Position numbers and translations under genes: made by a program. The notes below the pieces were generated by a model that worked only from the letters and a program-made list of their open reading frames with translations, was not told where the DNA came from and made no database searches. 64,000 nt of DNA from Photobacterium sp. GB-56 (GTDB taxonomy: Bacteria; Pseudomonadota; Gammaproteobacteria; Enterobacterales; Vibrionaceae): NCBI RefSeq assembly GCF_003026105.1, contig NZ_PYNW01000009.1, forward strand, positions 111,016 to 175,015. Direction: 5' to 3'. Below are positions 43,635-52,661 of this stretch, in pieces. Numbering within the stretch: position 1 is the stretch's first letter; each line of letters starts with the position of its first letter.

Positions 43635-46600
43635 ATGCAGAATACCAAACGATTTAAACGTCTCCAACATACGCTAATGTTGGCCTTTATTGTGCTTAGC
43701 ATCACACCTTTGGTTTTATCTGCCCTATATTTTCTAAACTCTCATACCAAAGATCTTGCTGAACAAAGTATCAATCACTTAGCTTCTTTACGTGATAATA
43801 AGCAAAAGCAGCTTTATAGCTTTTTCGCAGCGAAAGAATCTGAGGTGAAGAGTTTCGCTCGCTCTGAATTATCGAATAACAGTGGCGGTCGTTTTTATGG
43901 CTTAGTCGGTGCTTACCATCAACTCGGTGACATAACACAGCAACTTGCATCTCAAGGACATGCTCATTATTTCTCGCAAACCCTTACCCAAAAAAATGAG
44001 TCCCATAATAAAACGACTTATGTAGGACATGAGCGCTATCGTTTGATGTATAAGCGCTACAACGCTGTTTATAAAGAGTATTTAAAACGCTCTGACTTCA
44101 AAGATATCATGTTAGTTGATCGTTCAGGCAACGTGGTTTACTCCGTTCACAATCACCAGTTGTTTGGCGTCAATTTACTTACCAACGCCCTAGCATCGCC
44201 AGCTTTAAAACAAACCTTTGAAGCGATTACTGCAAAAACCAAACAAAGTCAGGCTAAACCTGATCAAGTACCGGTTACTTTTACCGATTTTAGTCAATCT
44301 GCAAACACAGACGACACAACCGCATGGTTCGCCGCCCCGATCATTCAGCAAGGCTATTTGCACAGTTACGTCTTTATGGAGTTAAGTAATAAAGCGATTT
44401 CTGAGCTTATTCAAGACCTTGGTAATAATGCGAACTACGTTCAAACTTTATTGATTGGTCAAGATCACAAACTGCGTTTCGCGGCAGAAACAGGGGTTCC
44501 CACAACGTTAAAAAGTGAAAGTATCAGGGAAGCACTGGCTGGCAAATCAGGCGTGGGTAGCTTTAAAAACTACGATAACATTTCAGTATTGAGTGCCTTT
44601 TCACCACTCGATATCCTTAACAATAAATGGGCACTAGTCGTTGAACTACCCGAAAAAGAAGCCTTTGCTCGTATTACTGAATTAGAAAAAATATTTGGTG
44701 TGGCAATGATCAGCGCGATTATTTTGGTGATCTTTGCCTCTCACTTATTGTCTAATTCAATTACCGCCCCCTTACTGCGGTTAACCTGGGCGGCAGAAAA
44801 AGCCTCTGGTGGCGATTTAGACCAAGTCATCGAAGGTACTGAACGTAGTGATGAAATTGGTCGTCTGGCGATAAGCTTTTCACGTATGCAGCGCTCTATT
44901 CGCGAAAAAATAGGTTTAATTAAAACTCAAAATGACGAATTAGAACAAAGCCTTAAGATTATCAAGCAGAAAAACAATGAGCTACAGACAGCAGATAAAC
45001 TTAAAGATGAATTCCTTGCAACCACATCTCATGAATTACGCACCCCACTTCATGGCATGGTGGGCATTGCAGAATCTTTACTTGCTGGAGCGAATGGACC
45101 CGTAAAAGATTCTCAACGTCGTCAGTTAGAAATGATCATCAATAGTGGACAACGTTTAACTAACCTTGTCGATGATTTGCTGGATTATCACAAAATGCGT
45201 TATGGCGATTTAGATATCCATCGCCATGCGATTGATCTGTCAGCCGCGGTGAGATTAGTACTGGAGCTTTCTAGTCACTTGCTTGGTAACAAACCGGTAA
45301 GGATCATTAATCAAATTCCTGCAGATTTGCCACTCGTTGATGCCGATGAGCAACGTTTAGAACAAGTACTTTATAACCTTGTCGGTAACGCGATTAAGTA
45401 CACATCTGAAGGTAAGATCATTATCTCTGCCACAGTATTAGAACAGCAATTACGTGTACAAGTCGTCGATACGGGGCAAGGTATTCCAAGTGAGCAGCTA
45501 GAGCATATTTTTGAGCCCCTCATTCAAGCAAACTCAAATTCGACCAACTACCGACAAGGCGCAGGTCTAGGTTTATCAATTAGTCGTCAACTTATTGAAT
45601 TAATGGGCGGGCGCTTATATGTAAGTAGTCAGCCTATGATTGGCACTACCTTTAGCTTTACCTTAAACCTTGCAACCAAAGAGCAGATCAATGCGATATC
45701 TAATGACTCTATACTTCAGCACTTCCAAGTACCGGCATTAGATTCCAGAAGTTGTGAAAGCACCAATTTACCTGAAAACCCTGAAGGTGATCTTATTCTC
45801 GTGGTTGATGATGAACCCGTAAACCTTCAGATTTTAAATAATTTTCTCCGACTTGCTGGCTATCGAGTAAAAACAGCAGAGAGCGGTCATCAGGCATTAG
45901 ATATTGTCCAACAACAACGTCCAGATCTGATCTTACTCGATATTATGATGCCGGAGATGAGTGGCTACGAAGTCTGCACCCTATTAAGAAAGCAATACTC
46001 GATTTTTGAATTACCAATAATGATGTTGTCTGCATTAGGGCAAATTCAAGACCGCATCAAAGGCTTTGAGTGTGGGGCTAATGACTACTTAACTAAACCT
46101 TTTAATAAAGAAGAGTTAATTGCTCGTATTCAAGCTTACCTGCAAGCCAGTAAGACTGAACATGAAAAGCAAAAGAACCAAAGCTTACAGCAAGAAATTT
46201 ATCGTCGAGAGCAAGTAGAAATCAGCCTAATAGAAGCACAAAGCCGCTTGCTAGGGCTTCTTGACACGACCAGTGAAGCAATTATCTGTGTACAAAGTGA
46301 AGGTCGTATTCGCTATGTTAATAGTGCCGCTGGTAAGTTATTTAAACGCTCACCAGAGCAACTTGAGCGCCATACTATTTCGGATATTATCGCCACAGAG
46401 CTACCGATAGGTATTAACGACAGCCACCATTACAATGGCAAGTTGAGCTTCGTTATAAATGATGAGATCCAAACATTATCAACCGACATTATTAACCTTC
46501 CTGAAGAATCAGGACTTAAACAAATGTTTGTTTTTGATAACCAAGGTCCTTCGGCAGATCATCGTATAGGCTTACTAGAAAATGCCGTTGATATGTTGTC

Positions 46601-47021
46601 AGAGTTTGCTTTTAACGGCGACAAGAATAACTTACAGCAACTCAGAGAGCTTGGTGGTGAATTCACACGCTTGGCTGATAAGCTGGATGGTAGCGGACAA
46701 AATAAAGGGGATATTATTCGTCAACTTATGGTTGAGTCGATGACGATGACGCTTTCATTATGGGAAAATGACGCCAAGAAAACCAAATTTGAATTAGCAG
46801 AGGAAAGTGGATTGTGGCGAGTGTATCTTGATCGCAGCACCTTACAAACACGTACTCTTGATAAATATCTACATATCGATACGTTACCCAAGACCCCACG
46901 TTGGCGTACAGTGCTCAACACCATGGATTACGTTCTAGAGCGCTGTACTCAAACAACAGTAGAGCGCCAACATGTAGTGGCAATGCGAGACAAACTACAC
47001 CATACAATTAGTACCAGCTAA
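43635..47021 (+). CDS. chiS: Chitin-responsive hybrid sensor ChiS
   Basis: Master regulator of chitin use. It has 1128 residues. Order: membrane helix (about 13-31), large periplasmic sensor (about 32-350), second helix (about 352-370), HAMP (about 372-425), HisKA with His466 in TTSHELRTPLHGM, HATPase (about 560-680), receiver with Asp769 in LLDIMMPEMSG, a coiled-coil and PAS-like segment (about 845-960), and a C-terminal region (about 1020-1128) without a recognised domain. In V. cholerae ChiS (VC0622, as I recall) binds promoter DNA through this C-terminal part and is held inactive by the chitin-binding protein. Length, residue positions and its place directly upstream of the operon make the identification firm. 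Confidence 0.95.
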   Translation: MQNTKRFKRLQHTLMLAFIVLSITPLVLSALYFLNSHTKDLAEQSINHLASLRDNKQKQLYSFFAAKESEVKSFARSELSNNSGGRFYGLVGAYHQLGDITQQLASQGHAHYFSQTLTQKNESHNKTTYVGHERYRLMYKRYNAVYKEYLKRSDFKDIMLVDRSGNVVYSVHNHQLFGVNLLTNALASPALKQTFEAITAKTKQSQAKPDQVPVTFTDFSQSANTDDTTAWFAAPIIQQGYLHSYVFMELSNKAISELIQDLGNNANYVQTLLIGQDHKLRFAAETGVPTTLKSESIREALAGKSGVGSFKNYDNISVLSAFSPLDILNNKWALVVELPEKEAFARITELEKIFGVAMISAIILVIFASHLLSNSITAPLLRLTWAAEKASGGDLDQVIEGTERSDEIGRLAISFSRMQRSIREKIGLIKTQNDELEQSLKIIKQKNNELQTADKLKDEFLATTSHELRTPLHGMVGIAESLLAGANGPVKDSQRRQLEMIINSGQRLTNLVDDLLDYHKMRYGDLDIHRHAIDLSAAVRLVLELSSHLLGNKPVRIINQIPADLPLVDADEQRLEQVLYNLVGNAIKYTSEGKIIISATVLEQQLRVQVVDTGQGIPSEQLEHIFEPLIQANSNSTNYRQGAGLGLSISRQLIELMGGRLYVSSQPMIGTTFSFTLNLATKEQINAISNDSILQHFQVPALDSRSCESTNLPENPEGDLILVVDDEPVNLQILNNFLRLAGYRVKTAESGHQALDIVQQQRPDLILLDIMMPEMSGYEVCTLLRKQYSIFELPIMMLSALGQIQDRIKGFECGANDYLTKPFNKEELIARIQAYLQASKTEHEKQKNQSLQQEIYRREQVEISLIEAQSRLLGLLDTTSEAIICVQSEGRIRYVNSAAGKLFKRSPEQLERHTISDIIATELPIGINDSHHYNGKLSFVINDEIQTLSTDIINLPEESGLKQMFVFDNQGPSADHRIGLLENAVDMLSEFAFNGDKNNLQQLRELGGEFTRLADKLDGSGQNKGDIIRQLMVESMTMTLSLWENDAKKTKFELAEESGLWRVYLDRSTLQTRTLDKYLHIDTLPKTPRWRTVLNTMDYVLERCTQTTVERQHVVAMRDKLHHTISTS

Positions 47022-47047
47022 TTAAGTCTTATTACATCCTAAATATC

Positions 47048-47073
47048 AAGGCTCTTACGGGAGCCTTTTTTAT
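47048..47073 (+). terminator. chiS terminator
   Basis: AAGGCTC and GAGCCTT around TTACGG, followed by TTTTTT, separating chiS transcription from the chb operon. Confidence 0.87.
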
Positions 47074-47526
47074 GCCAGTAAAATACAAACGTCAAACCAT
47101 CCTTCTTATTATCTCTTTAGCATTACATCCATAAGTAAATATTCACGTCAGAAGAGCCTCACCTAGCAGCATAACGATATGGCCTTTCTTACGAAAATTT
47201 ATTCTTATTCACCAGATGAAACTGTTATTTTTAACAAGAAAATATCACATTAAAAACCATAAAAATGACATCAGTCACACTCTATATTTTGGCTATTTTT
47301 AAAGCAATTTAAGCTATTTAAGCTCCATAATGATAGAAGAGGGAATTAGTTTTTGTTTATGAGAAGCGAATCACAACAAACATTGACGATAAATTTTACA
47401 CACGGAAATAACGACTCAAAAAACACACATTACATAAAAAAAACCAAACGAAAACAATAAAAGCAAATAAAAACAACAAGTTAAGATTAGACCAATTCAA
47501 AGCATTATTTCACCACCGATAGATAC

Positions 47527-47548
47527 AAATGTGATGTAACACACATTT
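47527..47548 (+). promoter_or_regulatory. CRP-binding site of the chb promoter
   Basis: TGTGA-TGTAAC-ACACA with AAA and TTT flanks matches the 22-bp CRP consensus at 18 positions by my count. It lies about 40 bases upstream of the TTTTGAC cluster, suiting joint activation by CRP and ChiS. Confidence 0.8.
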
Positions 47549-47583
47549 AACATCTACTCAACAGTAACAACAAAACCTAAAAT

Positions 47584-47626
47584 TAACGTTTTTGACGTTG
47601 TTATTGGTTATTTTGACAATTTTGAC
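47584..47626 (+). promoter_or_regulatory. Candidate ChiS-binding cluster (TTTTGAC repeats)
   Basis: TAACGTTTTTGAC at 47584-47596 recurs inverted upstream of chiS. TTTTGAC is repeated at 47611-47617 and 47620-47626, 21 and 9 bases on. The binding assignment is inferred from the shared motif and context. Confidence 0.5.
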
Positions 47627-47802
47627 GGGAAGCTTGATTGACGATTTATCCATTACAGCGAATATTTAACGCACTGAGAGCTTACAAGGCCATTCACCGG
47701 TTCAGCGTTACTCAGTTCCGATGAAGTAAGTTCAAGGGCTCCAATGATGGAGCAAACTTTAATTTCCATTAAGTGAAACAGAGCAAAGAGTAAGGAACAG
47801 CT

Positions 47803-49479
47803 ATGCTTGCCAATATTAACAAAACTAAGTTAGCACTTGCCGTTGTTGCAGCAGCAACCGCTTTTACAGCACCAGTAGCGTCTGCAGCAGAGAAAAGCCA
47901 GCTAACAGTCGTACCAGACTTTTACCCTACAATGGTACGTAACTTTAACCCATTCCTAGCTACAAACCTTCGTACTACGACTGAATTCGTTTACGAGCCA
48001 TTGGTTGTTTTCAACCAAATGAAAGGTAACGAGCCAGTAATGCGTTTGGCGAAAGACTACTACATGTCTGACGACCTAATGCAAGTAACGTTCGAAATCC
48101 GTGATGGCGTTAAGTGGTCTGACGGTAAAGCGTTTTCTGCTGATGATGTAGTTTATTCTTTTGACCTACTTAAGAAGAATCCAGAACTAGATCAACGTGG
48201 TATCAACAAGTGGGTTAAATCAGTTAAGCAAGACGGTAACAAGGTTATCTTCGATCTAACTGAAGCGAACTCGAACGTTCCTTTCGAAATTTCTTTCGTA
48301 CCAGTAGTGCCTAAGCACATCTGGAGCAAAGTTGAAAACCCAACAACTTTCACTAACGAAAATCCAGTAGGTACAGGTCCGTTTACTGAGATTGATACAT
48401 TCACTCCTCAGCTATACGTTCAATGTCGTAATCCTAACTACTGGGATAACGACAACCTAGAAGTTGACTGTCTACGTGTTCCTCAGATCGCGAACAACGA
48501 TCAGTTGCTAACAAAGATCATTAACTCTGAGCTAGATTGGACTTCATCGTTCATTCCAGACATCGACAGCACTTACGCTGCGGCAAACCCAAATCACAAA
48601 TACTGGTACCCAGCTGCGGGCACTCAGTCATTCATGTTGAACTTCAAGTCGCCAAAAGATGGTAACAAAGAAGCGATCAACAATGTTGATTTCCGTCGTG
48701 CGTTCTCAATGGCTATCGACCGTCAAACAATCATCGACATCGCATTCTACGGTGCAGGTATGCCGAACGATTACGCATCGGGCTTAGGTGATGGTTTCAA
48801 AACTTGGTCAGATGAAGCGGTACACAACAAGTACAAAGCATTTAACACATACAATGTGAAAGGTGCTAAAGAGCTACTAGCGAAAGCAGGCTTTAAAGAT
48901 ACTGATGGCGACGGTTTCGTAGAAACACCAACAGGTAAGAAGATCGAACTTACAGTTCAGTCTCCAAACGGTTGGACTGACTTCAACAACACTGTACAGC
49001 TAGGTGTAGAGCAGCTTCAAGAAGCGGGAATTAACGCGAAAGCAAGTACACCTGACTTCGCTGTTTACAACGAAGCGATGCTAAACGGTACTTACGATGT
49101 AGCTTACACAAACTACTTCCACGGTGCTGATCCACACCTATACTGGGATAGCGCGTACAACTCACGCCTACAATCTGGTGAAGGTATGCCTCGTTTTGCA
49201 ATGCACTACTTCAAGAATGCAGAGCTAGACTCGCTACTAGACAGCTTCTACAAAACAGCTAACAAAGATGAGCAGTTGAAGATTGCTCATAGCATCCAGA
49301 AAATCATTGCTGAAAATCAAATCACGATTCCAGTGATGTCTGGTGCAAACAACTTCCAATACAACGAAACTCGCTTCACTGGTTGGTGGAATGAGAAGAA
49401 CCCTCAAGGCCGTCCAATGGTATGGGCTGGTGTTCCTGAGCGTCTACTTCAAGTACTGGATCTAAAACCAAAAGCATAA
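47803..49479 (+). CDS. cbp: Periplasmic chitin-oligosaccharide-binding protein Cbp
   Basis: Solute-binding protein of the peptide/nickel (SBP_bac_5, OppA-like) class adapted for (GlcNAc)n. It feeds the ABC transporter downstream and, in V. cholerae, represses ChiS when no ligand is bound. It has 558 residues with a signal peptide ending ASA (hydrophobic LALAVVAAATAFTAPVA). Class signatures: VTFEIRDGVKWSDGKAFSADD and RRAFSMAIDRQTI. AAGGA precedes the ATG. Codon bias is the strongest in the window (CTA, GTA, CGT), pointing to very high expression. It is the first gene of the chb operon. Confidence 0.93.
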   Translation: MLANINKTKLALAVVAAATAFTAPVASAAEKSQLTVVPDFYPTMVRNFNPFLATNLRTTTEFVYEPLVVFNQMKGNEPVMRLAKDYYMSDDLMQVTFEIRDGVKWSDGKAFSADDVVYSFDLLKKNPELDQRGINKWVKSVKQDGNKVIFDLTEANSNVPFEISFVPVVPKHIWSKVENPTTFTNENPVGTGPFTEIDTFTPQLYVQCRNPNYWDNDNLEVDCLRVPQIANNDQLLTKIINSELDWTSSFIPDIDSTYAAANPNHKYWYPAAGTQSFMLNFKSPKDGNKEAINNVDFRRAFSMAIDRQTIIDIAFYGAGMPNDYASGLGDGFKTWSDEAVHNKYKAFNTYNVKGAKELLAKAGFKDTDGDGFVETPTGKKIELTVQSPNGWTDFNNTVQLGVEQLQEAGINAKASTPDFAVYNEAMLNGTYDVAYTNYFHGADPHLYWDSAYNSRLQSGEGMPRFAMHYFKNAELDSLLDSFYKTANKDEQLKIAHSIQKIIAENQITIPVMSGANNFQYNETRFTGWWNEKNPQGRPMVWAGVPERLLQVLDLKPKA

Positions 49480-49495
49480 TATCTGCTTAATATTT

Positions 49496-49518
49496 GCGGT
49501 GCACGCCTTGTGCACCGC
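49496..49518 (+). repeat. Perfect stem-loop between cbp and permease
   Basis: GCGGTGCAC, loop GCCTT, GTGCACCGC: a 9-bp GC-rich stem 16 bases after the cbp stop without a T-run, so not a typical terminator. It may protect the cbp message 3' end or attenuate downstream genes. Further alternative pairings (TCAGG/CCTGA, CCTGA/TCAGG) occur at about 49565-49600. Confidence 0.7.
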
Positions 49519-49627
49519 CTCTTCCCCTCAATCCTTTCTTCTATAAAAGGTATGGCGCCTTGCGTCAGGGGGTTTTACGTCCTGAATTCAGCTCAGGAAG
49601 GCAAGCTGGATGTGTAAGGTGTGAGTT

Positions 49628-50614
49628 ATGGGATTTTTTCTACGTCGTTTATCGTTTTATTTTATCGCGCTGATTTTCGCGGCAACGCTAAACTTTATTC
49701 TTCCGCGTGCAATGCCTGGTGACCCAGTTACCATGATGTTCGCGAACGCAACCGCACAGGTAACCCCTGAGCGTATTGAAGCCATGAAAAAGCTATTAGG
49801 CTTTGTTGATGGTCCAATATATGAACAATACTTTTCTTACCTAGCTAACGTGTTTACGTGGAACCTAGGTACCTCAATCAAATTTTATCCACTATCAGTT
49901 AATGAACTGTTAGGTGGCGCTGTAGGCTGGTCACTATTTTTAGCTGGCTCAGCTGTAATGCTTTCTTTCTGTATTGGCTCTGTACTAGGTATTTTTGCGG
50001 CATGGAAACGCGGCAGTACTTATGATGCATTCATTTCACCAGGTATGTTGGTTATTCAAGCAGTTCCACCGGTTGTAATTGCAATGCTTGTGATGTTCAC
50101 CTTTGCTATCGGCTTGCGTTGGTTCCCTACAGGCAATGCATATACGCCGGGCGTTATTCCTGACTGGTCAAGCTGGGCTTTCTACAAAGACGTGCTTTAC
50201 CACGCAGCACTACCACTATTCTGTGCCACAGTCATTCAAATCGGCGGTTTCTTGATCAATATGCGTAATAACATGATCAACCTGCTAAACGAAGATTACA
50301 TCACAATGGCAAAAGGTAAGGGCTTAAGTGAAAACCGTGTGGTATTTAACTACGCAGCACGTAACGCAATGCTACCAAGTGTAACAGCACTTTCTATGGC
50401 CCTAGGTATGGCGATTGGTGGTCAGTTAATTGTCGAAATCATCTTTAACTACCCAGGTCTTGGTACCGTAATGCTTAATGCTATCCACTCACGTGATTAC
50501 CAAGTTCTTCAAGGTCAGTTACTTATTATGACTATGTTCATGCTGTTCTTTAACTTCATGGCCGACATCCTGATCGTTGTGCTAGATCCTCGCCTACGTA
50601 AAGGAGGCAAATAA
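49628..50614 (+). CDS. Chitooligosaccharide ABC transporter permease 1 (DppB/OppB type)
   Basis: First inner-membrane permease of the importer, 328 residues. It has six predicted helices and the BPD_transp_1 EAA loop (NLLNEDYITMAKGKGLSENRVVFNYAARNAMLP), which contacts the ATPases, and the C-terminal DILIVVLDPRLRKGGK typical of OppB-like permeases. It starts at 49628, 148 bases after cbp, and is two bases upstream of the second permease. By operon position it corresponds to VC0619 of V. cholerae, from memory. Confidence 0.93.
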   Translation: MGFFLRRLSFYFIALIFAATLNFILPRAMPGDPVTMMFANATAQVTPERIEAMKKLLGFVDGPIYEQYFSYLANVFTWNLGTSIKFYPLSVNELLGGAVGWSLFLAGSAVMLSFCIGSVLGIFAAWKRGSTYDAFISPGMLVIQAVPPVVIAMLVMFTFAIGLRWFPTGNAYTPGVIPDWSSWAFYKDVLYHAALPLFCATVIQIGGFLINMRNNMINLLNEDYITMAKGKGLSENRVVFNYAARNAMLPSVTALSMALGMAIGGQLIVEIIFNYPGLGTVMLNAIHSRDYQVLQGQLLIMTMFMLFFNFMADILIVVLDPRLRKGGK

Positions 50615-50616
50615 TT

Positions 50617-51660
50617 ATGAAAGCCTTATTTAAATTATTATCTGGTAACCCTAAGGCTATGTTTGGCCTTAGCATCATCACTATTTTTATTCTAGGGGCT
50701 ATTTTTGCTCCGCTGATTACACAGTTTTCACCAGACAAACGAACAGGAAAACCTCATGAGTACCCTGCGTTTGTAGTAAAAGCAGCACAAGATAATCCAG
50801 ACGGTTGGATCGCTGAAAACTTAGCTGATAACAAGCGTCGTCTATTAATGTCCAAAGATGCAGAGCACCTACTAGGCACATCTCGTATGGGTCGTGATAT
50901 CTGGTCTCAGCTAGTATATGGCGCGCGTACTTCACTAGCGGTAGGTTTTGGTGCAGGTTTAATGGTGTGTTTCCTAGCAACCATCATTGGTATTTCAGCA
51001 GGTTATTTTGGCGGTAAAGTCGATGAAGTCTTAACCGCTGCGATGAATATCATGTTAGTTCTACCGCAGCTCCCCTTACTGTTTGTTATCGCAGCCTTTA
51101 TTGGTCAAACAGGTCCAATGACCATTGCGGTGGTTATTGCCATGACCTCCTGGGCATGGGGCGCACGTGTTGTCCGAGCGCAAACCTTATCACTGCGTGA
51201 AAAGGAATTTGTAAAAGCAGCAGAAGTATTAGGTGAATCCTCATGGCGTATTATCTTTGTTGAGATTCTACCGAACCTAATCTCAATCGTTGGTGCAAGC
51301 TTCATCGGCTCGGTAATGCTTGCCATCATGACTGAAGCAACACTGTCATTCTTAGGCTTAGGTGACCCGAACTCAGTAAGCTGGGGTGTGATGCTGTACA
51401 ACGTACAAACATCATCTTCAATGTTAGTTGGCGCTTGGTGGGAGCTATTAGCACCATGTATTGCACTAACACTGATTGCTATCGGTCTTGCGATGCTTAA
51501 CTTTGCTGTTGATGAAATTGCCAACCCGCAGTTACGTTCACACAAAGGCATGCGCCGCTGGAAAAACTTAGCAAAAGAAAATGCTAAGAATGCAAAAGAA
51601 GAAAAAGAAGCAAACGCTGTGGACGCTCCTCAGCCAGCCCTACAAGGGGGAGATAAATAA
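50617..51660 (+). CDS. Chitooligosaccharide ABC transporter permease 2 (DppC/OppC type)
   Basis: Second permease, 347 residues. It has an N-terminal helix, a periplasmic segment (about 35-95), then the permease core with GTSRMGRDIWSQLVYGARTSL and the EAA-type loop LREKEFVKAAEVLGESSWRIIFVEILPN. The charged C-terminal tail (KNLAKENAKNAKEEKEANA) is longer than usual. AAAGGAGG lies in the end of the preceding gene. Its stop TAA overlaps the ATG of the first ATPase by one base. Confidence 0.93.
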   Translation: MKALFKLLSGNPKAMFGLSIITIFILGAIFAPLITQFSPDKRTGKPHEYPAFVVKAAQDNPDGWIAENLADNKRRLLMSKDAEHLLGTSRMGRDIWSQLVYGARTSLAVGFGAGLMVCFLATIIGISAGYFGGKVDEVLTAAMNIMLVLPQLPLLFVIAAFIGQTGPMTIAVVIAMTSWAWGARVVRAQTLSLREKEFVKAAEVLGESSWRIIFVEILPNLISIVGASFIGSVMLAIMTEATLSFLGLGDPNSVSWGVMLYNVQTSSSMLVGAWWELLAPCIALTLIAIGLAMLNFAVDEIANPQLRSHKGMRRWKNLAKENAKNAKEEKEANAVDAPQPALQGGDK

Positions 51661-52631
51661 TGACCAATCCACAAATCTCAATTCGTAACTTGTGTGTTGA
51701 TTACATTACAGATGCCGGTGATGTTCGCGCAGTAAATAATGTCAGCTTTGACATTGGTAAAGGTGAGATATTCGGTCTTGCAGGTGAATCAGGCTGTGGT
51801 AAATCCACTGTTGCCTTCTCACTGATGCGTCTGCATAAGCCGCCAGCATTCATTACCGGTGGTGAAGTAATTTTTGAAGGCCATGGTGACATTTTAAAGA
51901 AATCGGATATGGCAATGTCAGCCTTCCGTTGGAGCGAAATGTCGATGGTGTTCCAAAGTGCAATGAACGCTTTGAACCCTGTATTAACCATGGAAGAGCA
52001 ATTTTGTGACGTAATCATGCGCCACACTAATATGTCTCGTCAGCAAGCAGTTCGCCGTGCTGAAGGCCTATTAGAAATCGTTGATATCCACCCTAGCCGT
52101 TTACGTGATTACCCTCACCAGTTTTCTGGTGGTATGCGTCAACGTTTGGTCATCGCGATTGCTCTTGCGCTAAATCCTAAGATGATCATCATGGATGAAC
52201 CAACAACAGCACTTGATGTTGTGGTTCAACGTGAAATTCTACAAAAGATTTACGCATTAAAAGAAGAATTTGGTTTCTCAATCCTATTCATCACTCATGA
52301 CTTGTCATTAATGGTCGAGTTCTCTGACCGTATCGGCATCATGTATTCAGGTGAATTAATTGAAGTTGCCCCTTCTAAGCAAATTCTAGAAACACCGTTC
52401 CACCCATATACTGAGGGCTTGGGTAGCTCATTCCCTCCTCTAACTGGTCCAAAAACAAAGTTAACAGGTATTCCTGGTAACCCATTGAACTTACTAGAAG
52501 TACCACAAGGTTGTCGTTTCCAAGCACGTTGTAGCAAAACAACCGATGCTTGTTTTAAAACACCAACCCAGCTGACACAAATTGAACCAGGACGTTTATC
52601 AAACTGCCACCTATTCACTAAACGTGGTTAA
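51660..52631 (+). CDS. Chitooligosaccharide ABC transporter ATP-binding protein (OppD type)
   Basis: First ATPase of the importer, 323 residues. Walker A is GESGCGKST (about 40), the signature FSGGMRQR, and Walker B IIMDEPTTALD. The C-terminal oligopeptide-transporter extension carries the cysteines CRFQARCSKTTDAC, which in OppD-like ATPases bind an Fe-S cluster. It overlaps the second permease (TAATG) and is 30 bases upstream of the second ATPase. Confidence 0.93.
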   Translation: MTNPQISIRNLCVDYITDAGDVRAVNNVSFDIGKGEIFGLAGESGCGKSTVAFSLMRLHKPPAFITGGEVIFEGHGDILKKSDMAMSAFRWSEMSMVFQSAMNALNPVLTMEEQFCDVIMRHTNMSRQQAVRRAEGLLEIVDIHPSRLRDYPHQFSGGMRQRLVIAIALALNPKMIIMDEPTTALDVVVQREILQKIYALKEEFGFSILFITHDLSLMVEFSDRIGIMYSGELIEVAPSKQILETPFHPYTEGLGSSFPPLTGPKTKLTGIPGNPLNLLEVPQGCRFQARCSKTTDACFKTPTQLTQIEPGRLSNCHLFTKRG

Positions 52632-52661
52632 TAAAATAATAGGCAGTATTTAGGAGGCATT

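Larger units (their letters stand above)
47022..47802 (+). promoter_or_regulatory. chb operon upstream regulatory region
   Basis: This 781-base A-rich non-coding region carries the chiS terminator, a strong CRP site (47527-47548), a weaker CRP-like site AATGA-N6-TCACA (47264-47279), and three TTTTGAC copies (47590, 47611, 47620), the first in a 13-mer shared with the chiS promoter. Between about 47280 and 47500 I see only A-rich sequence. In V. cholerae the homologous promoter needs ChiS and CRP. Confidence 0.65.
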
